Below, piece after piece: positions 41,955 through 51,282 of a DNA stretch of 64,000 nucleotides. The translations under genes were made by a program, and so were the position numbers. The stretch's first letter is position 1; every line of letters begins with the position of its first letter. The stretch is from positions 1 to 64,000 of the forward strand of contig JAEUTP010000019.1 of the NCBI GenBank assembly GCA_016787705.1. The letters are read 5' to 3'. The stretch is from Bacteroidia bacterium (GTDB taxonomy: Bacteria > Bacteroidota > Bacteroidia > B-17B0 > Aurantibacillaceae). The notes under the pieces are model-generated. The model was given only the letters and a program-made list of their open reading frames with translations. It searched no databases and was not told the origin of the DNA.

Positions 41955-44285
41955 TTATTTGCTTAAAATTAAACGCTTAACGATCTTCTCTTCACCGTTA
42001 TTAATGGTTACAAAATAAACACCGTTTGAGTAATTTGTAAGATCCATGTTAAACACGTTGCTTGTAACACCAGAGTGTTTAGTGCTTGATATTACTTGGC
42101 CTAATGAGTTATGAACAACTATCTCTAATGTCTGAGAATTTGGTAAAGTTGCAATAATGTTTACCATGCCGCTTGAGGGGTTTGGATGTAAACTAACGTT
42201 AGCATCTAACACAGAGTTTTTATTAATACCCGTTACAGCACATTGAATTTCGGGTAAAATAGCCATGCTGGCATCGTAACCACCCCATGCTACAGAAATA
42301 CTATGCCACGAATTATCACTCCATAATTCCCAGTTTGAGCCTGCTGCCACACTTGCATCATCCATAATAACTGCGGTATCACCAGCAGCTGTAGGCACAG
42401 TAATAGAAGCAAAGAAACCATTAGTTGCAGGTGCATTTACCGGCGAAGCCAATATATACCTGTATGGCCTTAAGATAGGGTTGGTGTAAACAATTGGTTG
42501 CGCGCCAACGTAAGTAACCGAGTTGGTAGCAGTAACAGCTGTAATGTTGGCCATTGTAGCATTAACCTGACCAAACGGAGAAGCTGTGCCTGTTGGGCCA
42601 CCTGCCATTGTTCCGTTATATAATTTTAAATTAACTGCGGCTGATGCAGAACCTGTTGTTCCTTTAGTTCCTTCTTTGTAGAAAATAACAAGTACACTCT
42701 TAATTTGAGGCGATGTTATAGAGCTATACAAACTTACCGGGAAGAATTCTGCTTTTTCTTTATCATCATAACAGTTAGACCCCATGATGTAACCTGCTTT
42801 AGGACTGCAACCCGGAGTTGAAGTATCTGAACCTGCGGCACCAACCAAAAGTGTGCCTGTTGGAGAAACATTTGTTATTGTGTCTGCACATAATGCAGCG
42901 CAGTTTGCAATTGCAATGTTCTGACCTTTTGAGCTGGTTCCAAGTGAATTGGTAGCAACTACTGAAATGCTATAAGTACCCGGAGTTGTAAAGTTAATTG
43001 TTGGAGATGCTGAAGTATTATTAGGACTAAACGAAACACCTGTTGCAGGGTTTGAACTCCATACGTAAGTTGGAGCGGGAGTACCGTTAGTTGTATTGTT
43101 GGTTGTTACACCTGTGCCAATACAACCTGTACTTGCCATTGTAAAGTTTGCAGTTGGTGTAGCTGCAGCAATAGTACATAACGTAGCTGCACTTGTACTT
43201 AACTGGCTGCGGTAAGTACCTTGACTCATTGCAGTTTGAATACGTGTATTTTGATCATTAGTGAACATGTACATGCAAGGATCATCTGTGTAATCCATAA
43301 AGTTCATTGCCATATCACCCGCATTACTACAAGAGGTATTAGTTGCAAAGTTAGGGCAACCATAATTCTCATCAGCCTGATTAGGCGTATCATTACAATA
43401 ATCAGTACCCGTACAAGCTGTACCGTCATCACCCCAGATGTGACGTAAACCTACCCAGTGACCAATTTCGTGAGTTGCAGTTCTACCTTTATTATAAGTT
43501 GGATCATACGTTCCGCCAGGGAAGATCGTATTTGATCCGAAGGCTCTTGACCAGCACCATAAACCATCAGTAGTTGCAGTTCCCAAACTTGACATACCGG
43601 TTAAAGTGGTGCCTGCAGGAAAAGTAGCATAACCTAATAAACCAGTAGAAGCATTTTCGTCAGTGATCCAAATGTTCATATACTTTGTAGGATCCCAGAT
43701 ACTACCCGGTTTAATTGTGCCGTTTACGTATGCCTGAAATGTTGCCGGTGTATTGTAAGCAGCGCCTGCCGGATTGTTCCAGCCTTTTGAAACATAATTG
43801 ATCCTTTCAATACCCGGCTCAGCTAATGTTACACCGTTAGGATCTTTTTGCGCTAAACAAAAAGAAACACCAGTATTAGAAATAAGTGAAGTAAAAACCG
43901 CCGGACAGTTACCAACATTTAAGCCTGTACCACTAAAGTCCTGATTTAATACTGTTATTTGCGAGTTAATTTGCCCCTGAGCAATATTAGGGAATGTGCC
44001 CACGGCCTGCCCACCATGAATAACGTGTACAATTACAGGAATTGTATAATTAAGCGCCTGTGCTTTACCTGTAGCCTGTGCAGCTTTAAATTTTTCAACT
44101 TCTTTATTGAACCATGCATCCCATTCAGCATTTGGCTGTTCGGTACCACAGGTTCTTTTGGTAATAGTAAAATTGTTTTCCTGAGGCTGAACTGCGTTAC
44201 TTTTTAACGCTATTTTGCCTGTTTGCGCATTTGTGCCATATGCAAGGCTAAATGCTGCAGCAATTAAGGGTAATTTTAATTTCAT
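41955..44285 (-). CDS. Secreted M43 (cytophagalysin/pappalysin-type) metalloprotease with T9SS type A sorting domain
   Basis: A signal peptide (1 to about 20, ending TNA) is followed by a propeptide-like stretch and the catalytic domain with HEIGHWVGLRH (272-282), the metzincin zinc motif HExxHxxGxxH plus WG, and CTGTDYCNDTPNQADE. MNFMDYTDDPC further on is the Met-turn region. A PKD-type block is at about 375-465, then a 200-residue beta region. The C-terminus (SLHPNPSSGMVNIIATLPN to NGVYFVTINN) is a T9SS type A domain. It is exported across the outer membrane, probably to digest proteins. It is monocistronic with its own terminator. Confidence 0.92.
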   Translation of the reverse strand: MKLKLPLIAAAFSLAYGTNAQTGKIALKSNAVQPQENNFTITKRTCGTEQPNAEWDAWFNKEVEKFKAAQATGKAQALNYTIPVIVHVIHGGQAVGTFPNIAQGQINSQITVLNQDFSGTGLNVGNCPAVFTSLISNTGVSFCLAQKDPNGVTLAEPGIERINYVSKGWNNPAGAAYNTPATFQAYVNGTIKPGSIWDPTKYMNIWITDENASTGLLGYATFPAGTTLTGMSSLGTATTDGLWCWSRAFGSNTIFPGGTYDPTYNKGRTATHEIGHWVGLRHIWGDDGTACTGTDYCNDTPNQADENYGCPNFATNTSCSNAGDMAMNFMDYTDDPCMYMFTNDQNTRIQTAMSQGTYRSQLSTSAATLCTIAAATPTANFTMASTGCIGTGVTTNNTTNGTPAPTYVWSSNPATGVSFSPNNTSASPTINFTTPGTYSISVVATNSLGTSSKGQNIAIANCAALCADTITNVSPTGTLLVGAAGSDTSTPGCSPKAGYIMGSNCYDDKEKAEFFPVSLYSSITSPQIKSVLVIFYKEGTKGTTGSASAAVNLKLYNGTMAGGPTGTASPFGQVNATMANITAVTATNSVTYVGAQPIVYTNPILRPYRYILASPVNAPATNGFFASITVPTAAGDTAVIMDDASVAAGSNWELWSDNSWHSISVAWGGYDASMAILPEIQCAVTGINKNSVLDANVSLHPNPSSGMVNIIATLPNSQTLEIVVHNSLGQVISSTKHSGVTSNVFNMDLTNYSNGVYFVTINNGEEKIVKRLILSK

Positions 44286-44390
44286 AATTTTGTGTGTTTT
44301 TGCTAATTATTTAGCTAACATAATAATTTAGAAGTTTAGATACAACTTTTTGAGGTGAAGTTTCCCCTATTTGAGATCAATTTTAACAAT

Positions 44391-46358
44391 TCAGATGCGG
44401 ATACCGATTACCAATAGATCATCCAACTGCTCATTGTTACCTTTCCAGGTATTAAAAAAATCATCCAGTTTATTTTTTTGATCGGCAGAACTTAATGCCT
44501 GCAAAGAAATCAATAACTCTTTAAATCGCTTGGTAGTCATCTTTTTATTTTTATCGCTACCAAACTGATCGGCATAACCATCCGTTGAAATAAATATAGA
44601 ATCTCCACTTTCCAATAAAATTTCATGCTCTTCAAATTCCTGATCGTCGCTTGTAAAACCACCAACAGCTTGCTTTGTAGCTTTTATTTCTTCAATTTGT
44701 GTATCTCCTTTTTTAATGATAAGCAACGGGCGATTAGCGCCAGCATAAATTACTTTTGCTTTTCCTCCACCCTGCTCTTCAATTCTTATAAGTGCAGCAT
44801 CCATTCCATCACGGTTACCATTACCGCTATTTTGATTAAGCGATCGTTTTACGCCTTTATTCAATTCGCTTAATATTTCTTTAGGGCTGTTGGTTGAAAC
44901 AATGGCTTTATCCAAATTCTCTTTCCCTATTAAACTCATAAAAGCACCCGGAACCCCATGCCCTGTACAATCAACACAAGCCAATAAAAATCCTTTGGTT
45001 GTTTCGGCGGCCCAATAAAAATCGCCACTTACAATATCTTTTGGCTTGTATAAAATAAAATACTCTTTTAAATTTTTATTAAGCATAGTTTCAGATGCCA
45101 ATAAACTTTGTTGGATCAAACGCGCGTAATTTATACTATCGGTAATTTCTTTATTCTTTTCTTCGATTAAATGATTTTTAAAAGCTAATTGAATTGCATT
45201 CTTTTTATTAAGCTTGAAACTGCGGTAAATAAAGAAAACAGCTATAAGCGCCATTAATAAAGCAATTACCGAGGCAATTATTAAGATCTTTTGTTTAGAA
45301 TTCTCTGCGATCTTTGACTTGATCTGCTCTTCCTGAAGTTTAAGATCAGCATCTTTTTTATCACTATCGTACTTGGCCTCTAATTCAAGAATATCTTTTC
45401 TCATCTTTTCTCCTCGTACCGAATCGGTAGCATTTTTATATTTATCCCACGCCAATGAACATTCTTTCCATTTTTTAGCTTTTGAATAAGAGTTCTTAAT
45501 TCCAAGCAAGCCATTACAATAAAAATCTCCGGCTTTACTTTTATATGCTATCTCAGTTCCATCAATTAAATATTCTAGCGCTTTATTAACATCGCCTTTC
45601 AAATTTAAAACATTACCAATATTAATTTTAGATCCGGCTTCGCCTTTTTTATCTTTTACTTCTATTCTTATTTCAAGACTTTTTTTAAGAAAATCTATCG
45701 CTTTATCATATTCTTTAAGGCTCTTGTATGTTAAGCCAATGCCGTTATAAGTAAGTGCAATATTCTTTTTATTGTTTTGTTTTAACCTTATTTCAAGCGA
45801 TTTAAAATGATAAAAAAGTGATGAATCGTGCAACTTGTTATTGTTATAAATCGTTCCCAAACTTGAATAAGCATCAGCAAGATCATTACTATCATTTATC
45901 ATTTTTGCTAAAGGAATAGAATAATGATATTGCCTCACAGCTCCTTTCCCATTCTTCTCCAGCGAATAAACATTACCAATTCGGTTATGCGAAATAATGC
46001 GAACATAAATATTGTTTACTTTTTCGGCCTCTTTAAGCGCCATAAAATATTTTTCGATCGCCTTACTACTTTCACCGCGATGGTTATGATAATACCCTTG
46101 TTTAAACAGCGCGTAAGATAATAATCTCTTTTCAGCAGAGTGTTTTCCTGTTTCAAGAATAAGATCATTTAAGGAGTCGCATTGGCGCGATCTTAATTTA
46201 TCTTTAGATAAAGCGGCCTTATAATAAACATCTATCTTAACGCTATCGTTTTTTGCTTTGGTTATTTTAATTGCAACTGAATCAAGATAATTCTGGCCAA
46301 AAAAAGAATTAGCAAACAAAATGAAGAATATAAAACAAATACGTTTAATAGGCGTCAT
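44391..46358 (-). CDS. TPR-containing SpoIIE/PP2C phosphatase (655 aa)
   Basis: The protein has a signal peptide (about 1-21) and TPR repeats across about 75-300 (SSLGTIYNNNKLHDSSLFYH, YNGIGLTYKSLKEYDKAIDF, KINIGNVLNLKGDVNKALEY), then a coiled coil, one membrane helix (about 355-376, ILIIASVIALLMALIAVFFI) and the linker KEITDSINYARLIQQSLL. The PP2C domain has YKPKDIVSGDFYWAAE, DCTGHGVPGAFMSLIG and GNRDGMDAAL. Periplasmic TPRs would sense protein partners and the cytoplasmic domain would dephosphorylate Ser/Thr targets. It precedes the M43 protease in the same direction, but with 105 bp between. Confidence 0.9.
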   Translation of the reverse strand: MTPIKRICFIFFILFANSFFGQNYLDSVAIKITKAKNDSVKIDVYYKAALSKDKLRSRQCDSLNDLILETGKHSAEKRLLSYALFKQGYYHNHRGESSKAIEKYFMALKEAEKVNNIYVRIISHNRIGNVYSLEKNGKGAVRQYHYSIPLAKMINDSNDLADAYSSLGTIYNNNKLHDSSLFYHFKSLEIRLKQNNKKNIALTYNGIGLTYKSLKEYDKAIDFLKKSLEIRIEVKDKKGEAGSKINIGNVLNLKGDVNKALEYLIDGTEIAYKSKAGDFYCNGLLGIKNSYSKAKKWKECSLAWDKYKNATDSVRGEKMRKDILELEAKYDSDKKDADLKLQEEQIKSKIAENSKQKILIIASVIALLMALIAVFFIYRSFKLNKKNAIQLAFKNHLIEEKNKEITDSINYARLIQQSLLASETMLNKNLKEYFILYKPKDIVSGDFYWAAETTKGFLLACVDCTGHGVPGAFMSLIGKENLDKAIVSTNSPKEILSELNKGVKRSLNQNSGNGNRDGMDAALIRIEEQGGGKAKVIYAGANRPLLIIKKGDTQIEEIKATKQAVGGFTSDDQEFEEHEILLESGDSIFISTDGYADQFGSDKNKKMTTKRFKELLISLQALSSADQKNKLDDFFNTWKGNNEQLDDLLVIGIRI

Positions 46359-46396
46359 GATTTTTACATCAGAAAAATACAGATTAAATTATTAAT

Positions 46397-46424
46397 AAAA
46401 AAGGCAAGAATCTATCTTGCCTTT
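46397..46424 (-). terminator. Rho-independent terminator after the small lipoprotein gene
   Basis: AAAGGCAAGA (46400-46409) pairs with TCTTGCCTTT (46415-46424) over a 5-base loop, with six T on the minus strand after the stem (A-run 46397-46402). It lies 17 bp after the stop of the gene at 46442. Confidence 0.8.
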
Positions 46425-46441
46425 AAAATTGTTTTTTTTAA

Positions 46442-46642
46442 TTATTTTGGTTCACAGGTTATATTAGGATATGTGGCCTTTAGCTCTTTTTCTACCTTAG
46501 CGCATTCCTTCTTTAATTTCCGGCGCGTTGTATTATATCCATAACCTCCGCCAGTTGTTCCGTCAGAGCAACTACAAACTCTTTCTTTTACGCAGCCCGA
46601 AAGTACTGCCACAAAAAAAGTAATTATTAATTTACCCCTCAT
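46442..46642 (-). CDS. Small lipoprotein, hypothetical (66 aa)
   Basis: MRGKLIITFFVAVLSGC has a lipobox (LSGC, Cys17), so the mature protein starts with an acylated cysteine. The rest (CSCSDGTTGGGYGY, LKKECAKVEKELK, ITCEPK) contains four more cysteines that could pair. No domain is recognised. It sits nine bases from the pruA stop in the same direction and may be cotranscribed with it. Bacteroidota have many small cysteine-rich lipoproteins of this kind without a known function. Confidence 0.7.
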   Translation of the reverse strand: MRGKLIITFFVAVLSGCVKERVCSCSDGTTGGGYGYNTTRRKLKKECAKVEKELKATYPNITCEPK

Positions 46643-46650
46643 TTTAATTT

Positions 46651-48282
46651 TTAATCTGCCTGTAAGAACGGGTATTTGTAATCCGTTGGCGGTGTAAACG
46701 TTTCTTTTATTGTTCTTGGAGATGCCCAGCGCAATAAATTTATCTTCGCCCCCGCTTTATCGTTTGTTCCGCTGCCTCGCGCGCCGCCAAAAGGCTGCTG
46801 GCCAACAACAGCACCTGTACATTTATCGTTAATGTAAAAATTACCCGCTGCATTGCTTAATTTTTTTGTAGCTAGTTCTATTGCGTAACGGTCTTGCGAA
46901 AGTATAGCACCGGTTAAAGCATAAATAGATGTACTATCAACGATCTCTAAAGTCTCTTCAAACTTATTTTCATCATAAACATAAAGCGTTAACACCGGGC
47001 CAAATAACTCCTCGCACATGGTTACATATTTTGGATCTTTAGTCACAATAATGGTAGGTTCAATAAAATAACCTTTGCTCTTATCGTAATTTCCTCCGGC
47101 AATAATTTCAACACTGCTGTCTTTTTTAGCAGCATCGATATATTTAGCCAATTTATCAAAACTCTTCTCGTCAATTACCGCGTTTATAAAATTGGTAAAA
47201 TCTTCAGTTGGGCCCATTTTCATAGATTTGAGATCTGCAGCCAAATAAGCCTTTACTTCATTCCATAAATTAGAAGGAATATACGCACGTGAAGCCGCAG
47301 AACATTTTTGCCCCTGGTACTCAAAAGCACCGCGAGAAATAGCCACCGAAAGAACTTTAGCATCGGCAGATTTGTGTGCCATAATAAAATCTTTACCGCC
47401 TGTTTCGCCCACAATACGTGGGTACGAACGGTATTTATGAATATTGTTACCAATAGTTTGCCATATGTTTTGAAAAACTTCTGTACTGCCTGTAAAGTGA
47501 ATACCCGCAAAATCTTTATGATTAAATACAACATCTGCAGCATCAGGGCCGCTTGGATAAATTAAATTAATAACACCATCAGGCACACCAGCAGCTTTAA
47601 ATACTTCCATTAATACATTTGCACTATATACTTGTGTATTGCTGGGTTTCCAAACAACCACATTGCCCATCATGGCACAGCTTGTTGGCAGGTTTCCTGC
47701 AATGGCTGTAAAATTAAAAGGTGTTAACGCGTAAATAAATCCTTCCAAAGGTCTCCATTCTAGCCTATTCCAAACACCCGGACCAGATATTGGCTGATCG
47801 GCATAGATCTCCTGCATGTAATGCACGTTAAATCTTAAAAAATCAATGATCTCGCAAGCACTATCAATCTCTGCCTGGAAAGCATTTTTACTTTGACCTA
47901 ACATGGTGGCTGCATTTAATTTAGCCCTAAAAGGGCCTGCAATTAATTCGGCAGCTTTTAAGAAAATACTTGCGCGATGCTCCCAGCTTAAATTTTGCCA
48001 CTTTTCTTTGGCCGCCAAAGCAGCCTTTATGGCTTGTTCAACATGTTGTTTTTCACTTTTATAAAAATAGCCCAAGGTATGTTTATGATCATGCGGTGGC
48101 GCAAGTCGTACCTTTGTTGTGCTGCGAACTTCTTCACTTCCAATATACATTGGTATATCAATTTCTTTACTGCGAAGTTCTTTTAACATTGCCTGTAATT
48201 CTTTACGCTCAGCGCTTCCTGATGCATAACTTTTTATCGGTTCGTTTACCGGTGTCGGGATCTTATAAATTCCTTTTGGCAT
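46651..48282 (-). CDS. pruA: 1-pyrroline-5-carboxylate (L-glutamate gamma-semialdehyde) dehydrogenase
   Basis: The 543-residue ALDH-superfamily enzyme carries IVGETGGKDFI (catalytic Glu region), EYQGQKCSAASRAYIPS (catalytic Cys) and ALTPFNFTAIAGNLPTSCAM (NAD-binding). N-terminal PTPVNEPIKSYASGSAERKE and the overall length match the P5C dehydrogenase type of Bacteroidota. It oxidises glutamate semialdehyde to glutamate with NAD, the last step of proline degradation. No proline dehydrogenase is adjacent. It precedes a small lipoprotein gene and is followed by the terminator at 46397. Confidence 0.93.
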   Translation of the reverse strand: MPKGIYKIPTPVNEPIKSYASGSAERKELQAMLKELRSKEIDIPMYIGSEEVRSTTKVRLAPPHDHKHTLGYFYKSEKQHVEQAIKAALAAKEKWQNLSWEHRASIFLKAAELIAGPFRAKLNAATMLGQSKNAFQAEIDSACEIIDFLRFNVHYMQEIYADQPISGPGVWNRLEWRPLEGFIYALTPFNFTAIAGNLPTSCAMMGNVVVWKPSNTQVYSANVLMEVFKAAGVPDGVINLIYPSGPDAADVVFNHKDFAGIHFTGSTEVFQNIWQTIGNNIHKYRSYPRIVGETGGKDFIMAHKSADAKVLSVAISRGAFEYQGQKCSAASRAYIPSNLWNEVKAYLAADLKSMKMGPTEDFTNFINAVIDEKSFDKLAKYIDAAKKDSSVEIIAGGNYDKSKGYFIEPTIIVTKDPKYVTMCEELFGPVLTLYVYDENKFEETLEIVDSTSIYALTGAILSQDRYAIELATKKLSNAAGNFYINDKCTGAVVGQQPFGGARGSGTNDKAGAKINLLRWASPRTIKETFTPPTDYKYPFLQAD

Positions 48283-48370
48283 ATTTTATTTATTATTGAA
48301 TGTTAAACTTTAATTTAAGAGGAATCAAATATAAGTTTTTATTTGTTGAAAGTATGTAAATTTACGCTCT

Positions 48371-50626
48371 ATCAGAACTCAAAAAACATATAATTTAATA
48401 ATAATTGTCTTTGTTCTTGTATTCTCTCTTTTTTGCGTTTACAAGCTCCAGTATATTAAGTTTGATTATGATTTTGAGGCATTTTTCCCTAACGAAGATC
48501 ATGAATTGGAGGTTTATAATAATTACCGTAAAACCTTTGAATATGATAATGAGTTTGCCCTTGTAGCCGTAGAAAATAAAGCCGGCATTTTTAAAAAAGA
48601 TTTTTTAATAAAAGTGGATAGTTTGACAAATGAATTGGCAAAAATCCCTTATGTACAAGCTGTATCTTCACCAACAAATTTAAAAAATCTTTCGTTGGGC
48701 GGCCTTGTACCCGTGCAAACCAGTGTACTGCACTTTTCAGACGAAAGTTTGTATAAAGACGATAGCATTGCTATTTACCAATCGCCGCACCTGGTTGGTT
48801 CTTTTTTTCCTATCAACGCAAAATCATTAAGTATTTATATAAAAACCGATGATGTTTTAAGTAAAAACAAAAGCGACTCATTGGCAAAAAATATTGAAAC
48901 CGCGCTTAACAAATTTAACTTTGATAATATTCATTTTGTAGGCAGAATCTTTGCGCAAAATGTTTACTTAAATAACCTGCAAAAAGAGTTCGTTATTTTT
49001 ATTTGCCTCTCATTTGTAGTTATTGTTATCTTTTTATGGTTTAGCTTTAGAAGTATTTATGGTATTGTAGTGCCGGTTATTATTGTACTCATTTCTATTT
49101 TATGGACATTGGGTATCATGAAACTTTGCGGCAAATCAATAGATATTATGACCGCCATGTTACCAACAATGATTTTTATTGCAGGTATGAGTGATGTAGT
49201 ACATTTTTTTTCAAAGTACTTCGAAGAAATGGCAAAAGGAACTTCGCGCGAAAAAATCTATCCTTTAATATTAAAAGAAGTTGGTTTTCCTACTTTTTTA
49301 ACTTTGCTTACAACGGTTGTAGGCTTTTTATCGTTACTATTTTCGAGCATAAAGCCCATTAAAGAATTTGGCATTTACACTTCGGTAGGTGTTACCATTG
49401 CTTTTATTTTAACTTATACCTTGTTGCCTTCATTACTTTATTTTTTTACACCAAAAAAACTGGTTACTGTACATGGCACCAATAATCGTACTTATAACTT
49501 AATGCGTACAGGTTTGTTCTGGATCTTCAGGCATCAAAAAACAATTTTAGTTACAACAAGTATTATTTTGGTTTTATCTATAGTTGGAATTTTTAATATT
49601 AAAGTAAATAATATTTTGCTCGAAGATCTTAATGATAGAGTAAAAATAAAACAAGATTTTGATTTTTTTGACGAGAACTATAGTGGTGTAAGGCCTTTTA
49701 GCATGCTTATCACTATTAAAAATAAAAAGAAAAGTGTTTGGGATTATGATGTAATTACAGAATTAAATAAAGTAGATGAGTTTATTAAGAAAGAATATGA
49801 TGCAGGCTTTTTATTATCGCCTGCAAGTCTGGTAAAATCAATTTACCAAAATTCCAATGATGACCGTAGTGGTGTTTTTCCTGCTAAGGAAGATTACGAA
49901 CCTATTTCAAAACAATTAAAAAGCAATAAAAAAAATAAAGAAGTAAAACGTTTAATAACAACGGATGGCTTGCAAACACGTATTAGTGCAAAGATAAGAG
50001 ATATGGGAAGCTTAAAAGCTACTCAGCATAATTTAAATTTAATTGCTTTTATTGATAAGAATATTGACCCGAATTTATTAAAATTCGAAATTACAGGCGC
50101 CGCGCATTTAATTGATCGCAATAATGAATATATGGTAAATAACATGACACAAGGGTTTATTTTCTCATTGGTTGTTATTGGCTTACTTACGTTTTTTTTG
50201 CATCGCAGTTGGCGCATGGTGTTGGTATTTATTTTACCAAATGTTATTCCATTGGTAATAATTGGCGGCATTATGGGCTTTGCAAGTATTGAATTAAAAG
50301 CTGCAACATCTCTTGTATTTAGTATTGCTTTTGGAATTGCAACGGACGATACCATACATTTTATTTCTCGCTTAAAAATTGAATTAGGTTACGGCAAAAG
50401 TTTAATGTATGCCTTTAAACGTACCTATTTTGAAACCGGTAAACCTATCATCTTAACTACATTTATTTTATTAGGTGGTTTTATGACACTTATGATCAGT
50501 AACTTTCAGAGCACCTTTTATTTTGGTTTTTTAATTTGTATAACAGTTATTATTGCCGTTTTAGCCGATATTTTTGTTTTACCTGTTCTTTTATTTTTAA
50601 TTTACGGAAGAAAAAAGAAAAAATAA
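48371..50626 (+). CDS. MMPL/RND-superfamily membrane transporter, start codon unorthodox
   Basis: The frame encodes a first membrane helix (LIIIVFVLVFSLFCVYKLQY) followed by KFDYDFEAFFPNEDHELEVY, both conserved in MMPL-type RND proteins, and two repeats of five-helix MMPL domains (about FICLSFVVIVIFLWFSF onward, second copy MTQGFIFSLVVIGLLTFFLH). No ATG, GTG or TTG lies in frame between the upstream stop (48347) and the TTG at 48506, which would lack the first helix. ATC 48371 is placed as the working start. Function: probable lipid or hydrophobe export by proton flow. It overlaps mnmD by one base (TAATG) and heads an operon of three. Confidence 0.8.
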   Translation: MRTQKTYNLIIIVFVLVFSLFCVYKLQYIKFDYDFEAFFPNEDHELEVYNNYRKTFEYDNEFALVAVENKAGIFKKDFLIKVDSLTNELAKIPYVQAVSSPTNLKNLSLGGLVPVQTSVLHFSDESLYKDDSIAIYQSPHLVGSFFPINAKSLSIYIKTDDVLSKNKSDSLAKNIETALNKFNFDNIHFVGRIFAQNVYLNNLQKEFVIFICLSFVVIVIFLWFSFRSIYGIVVPVIIVLISILWTLGIMKLCGKSIDIMTAMLPTMIFIAGMSDVVHFFSKYFEEMAKGTSREKIYPLILKEVGFPTFLTLLTTVVGFLSLLFSSIKPIKEFGIYTSVGVTIAFILTYTLLPSLLYFFTPKKLVTVHGTNNRTYNLMRTGLFWIFRHQKTILVTTSIILVLSIVGIFNIKVNNILLEDLNDRVKIKQDFDFFDENYSGVRPFSMLITIKNKKKSVWDYDVITELNKVDEFIKKEYDAGFLLSPASLVKSIYQNSNDDRSGVFPAKEDYEPISKQLKSNKKNKEVKRLITTDGLQTRISAKIRDMGSLKATQHNLNLIAFIDKNIDPNLLKFEITGAAHLIDRNNEYMVNNMTQGFIFSLVVIGLLTFFLHRSWRMVLVFILPNVIPLVIIGGIMGFASIELKAATSLVFSIAFGIATDDTIHFISRLKIELGYGKSLMYAFKRTYFETGKPIILTTFILLGGFMTLMISNFQSTFYFGFLICITVIIAVLADIFVLPVLLFLIYGRKKKK

Positions 50627-51279
50627 TGCTGGAGCTGATACATACGGCCGACGGATCAACAACAATTTTAAATACAGAATTGAATGCTACTTATCATTCA
50701 AAATTTGGCGCTATACAAGAAAGTACGCATATTTTTATAAATAATGGTTTAAAATTTATTACAAAAACAAATATTAATGTACTTGAAATAGGCTTTGGTA
50801 CAGGTTTAAACGCAATGCTTTCTTTGCAGAAAGCTGTTAAAGAAAATTTAAACGTAAATTATTCTGCCATTGAAAAATATCCTTTAGAAAAAGAAGTTTT
50901 TGAAAAGCTGAATTATTTTGAGTTAATTGATATAAGAAAAGAACAACTTGATGCTGTATTAAATTGCGAATGGGAAAAAGAAAATATAATAAATTCAAAT
51001 TTCAGTATTACCAAATTTAAAAGTGATGCGAATGAATTTAACTACACGCAAAAAGCTGATGTGATCTATTACGATGCTTTTGGGCCGGGTGCGGCGCCTG
51101 AAATGTGGCAAAGCCCTATCTTTGAAAAACTATATTCGATCTTAAATACGGGTGGCTGCATCATCACATTTTGTGCGCAAGGAGAGTTAAAACGCATCTT
51201 AAAGCGCTGTGGTTTTACAATTGAATCTTTGCAGGGGCCGCCGGGAAAAAGAGAAATAACGCGCGCTATAAAAAATTAG
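50626..51279 (+). CDS. mnmD: tRNA 5-methylaminomethyl-2-thiouridine methyltransferase MnmD
   Basis: From ATG 50626 the protein reads MLELIHTADGSTTILNTELN, ATYHSKFGAIQESTHIFINN and EIGFGTGLNAMLSLQKAV (SAM loop), with VIYYDAFGPGAAPEMWQS as the second motif. These are typical of stand-alone MnmD in Bacteroidota, where the MnmC methyltransferase half is separate. It methylates nm5s2U34 of tRNAs reading Glu, Gln and Lys codons. The first base of the start is the last base of the transporter stop. The frame of the following flavoprotein continues after its TAG. Confidence 0.88.
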   Translation: MLELIHTADGSTTILNTELNATYHSKFGAIQESTHIFINNGLKFITKTNINVLEIGFGTGLNAMLSLQKAVKENLNVNYSAIEKYPLEKEVFEKLNYFELIDIRKEQLDAVLNCEWEKENIINSNFSITKFKSDANEFNYTQKADVIYYDAFGPGAAPEMWQSPIFEKLYSILNTGGCIITFCAQGELKRILKRCGFTIESLQGPPGKREITRAIKN

Positions 51280-51282
51280 ATC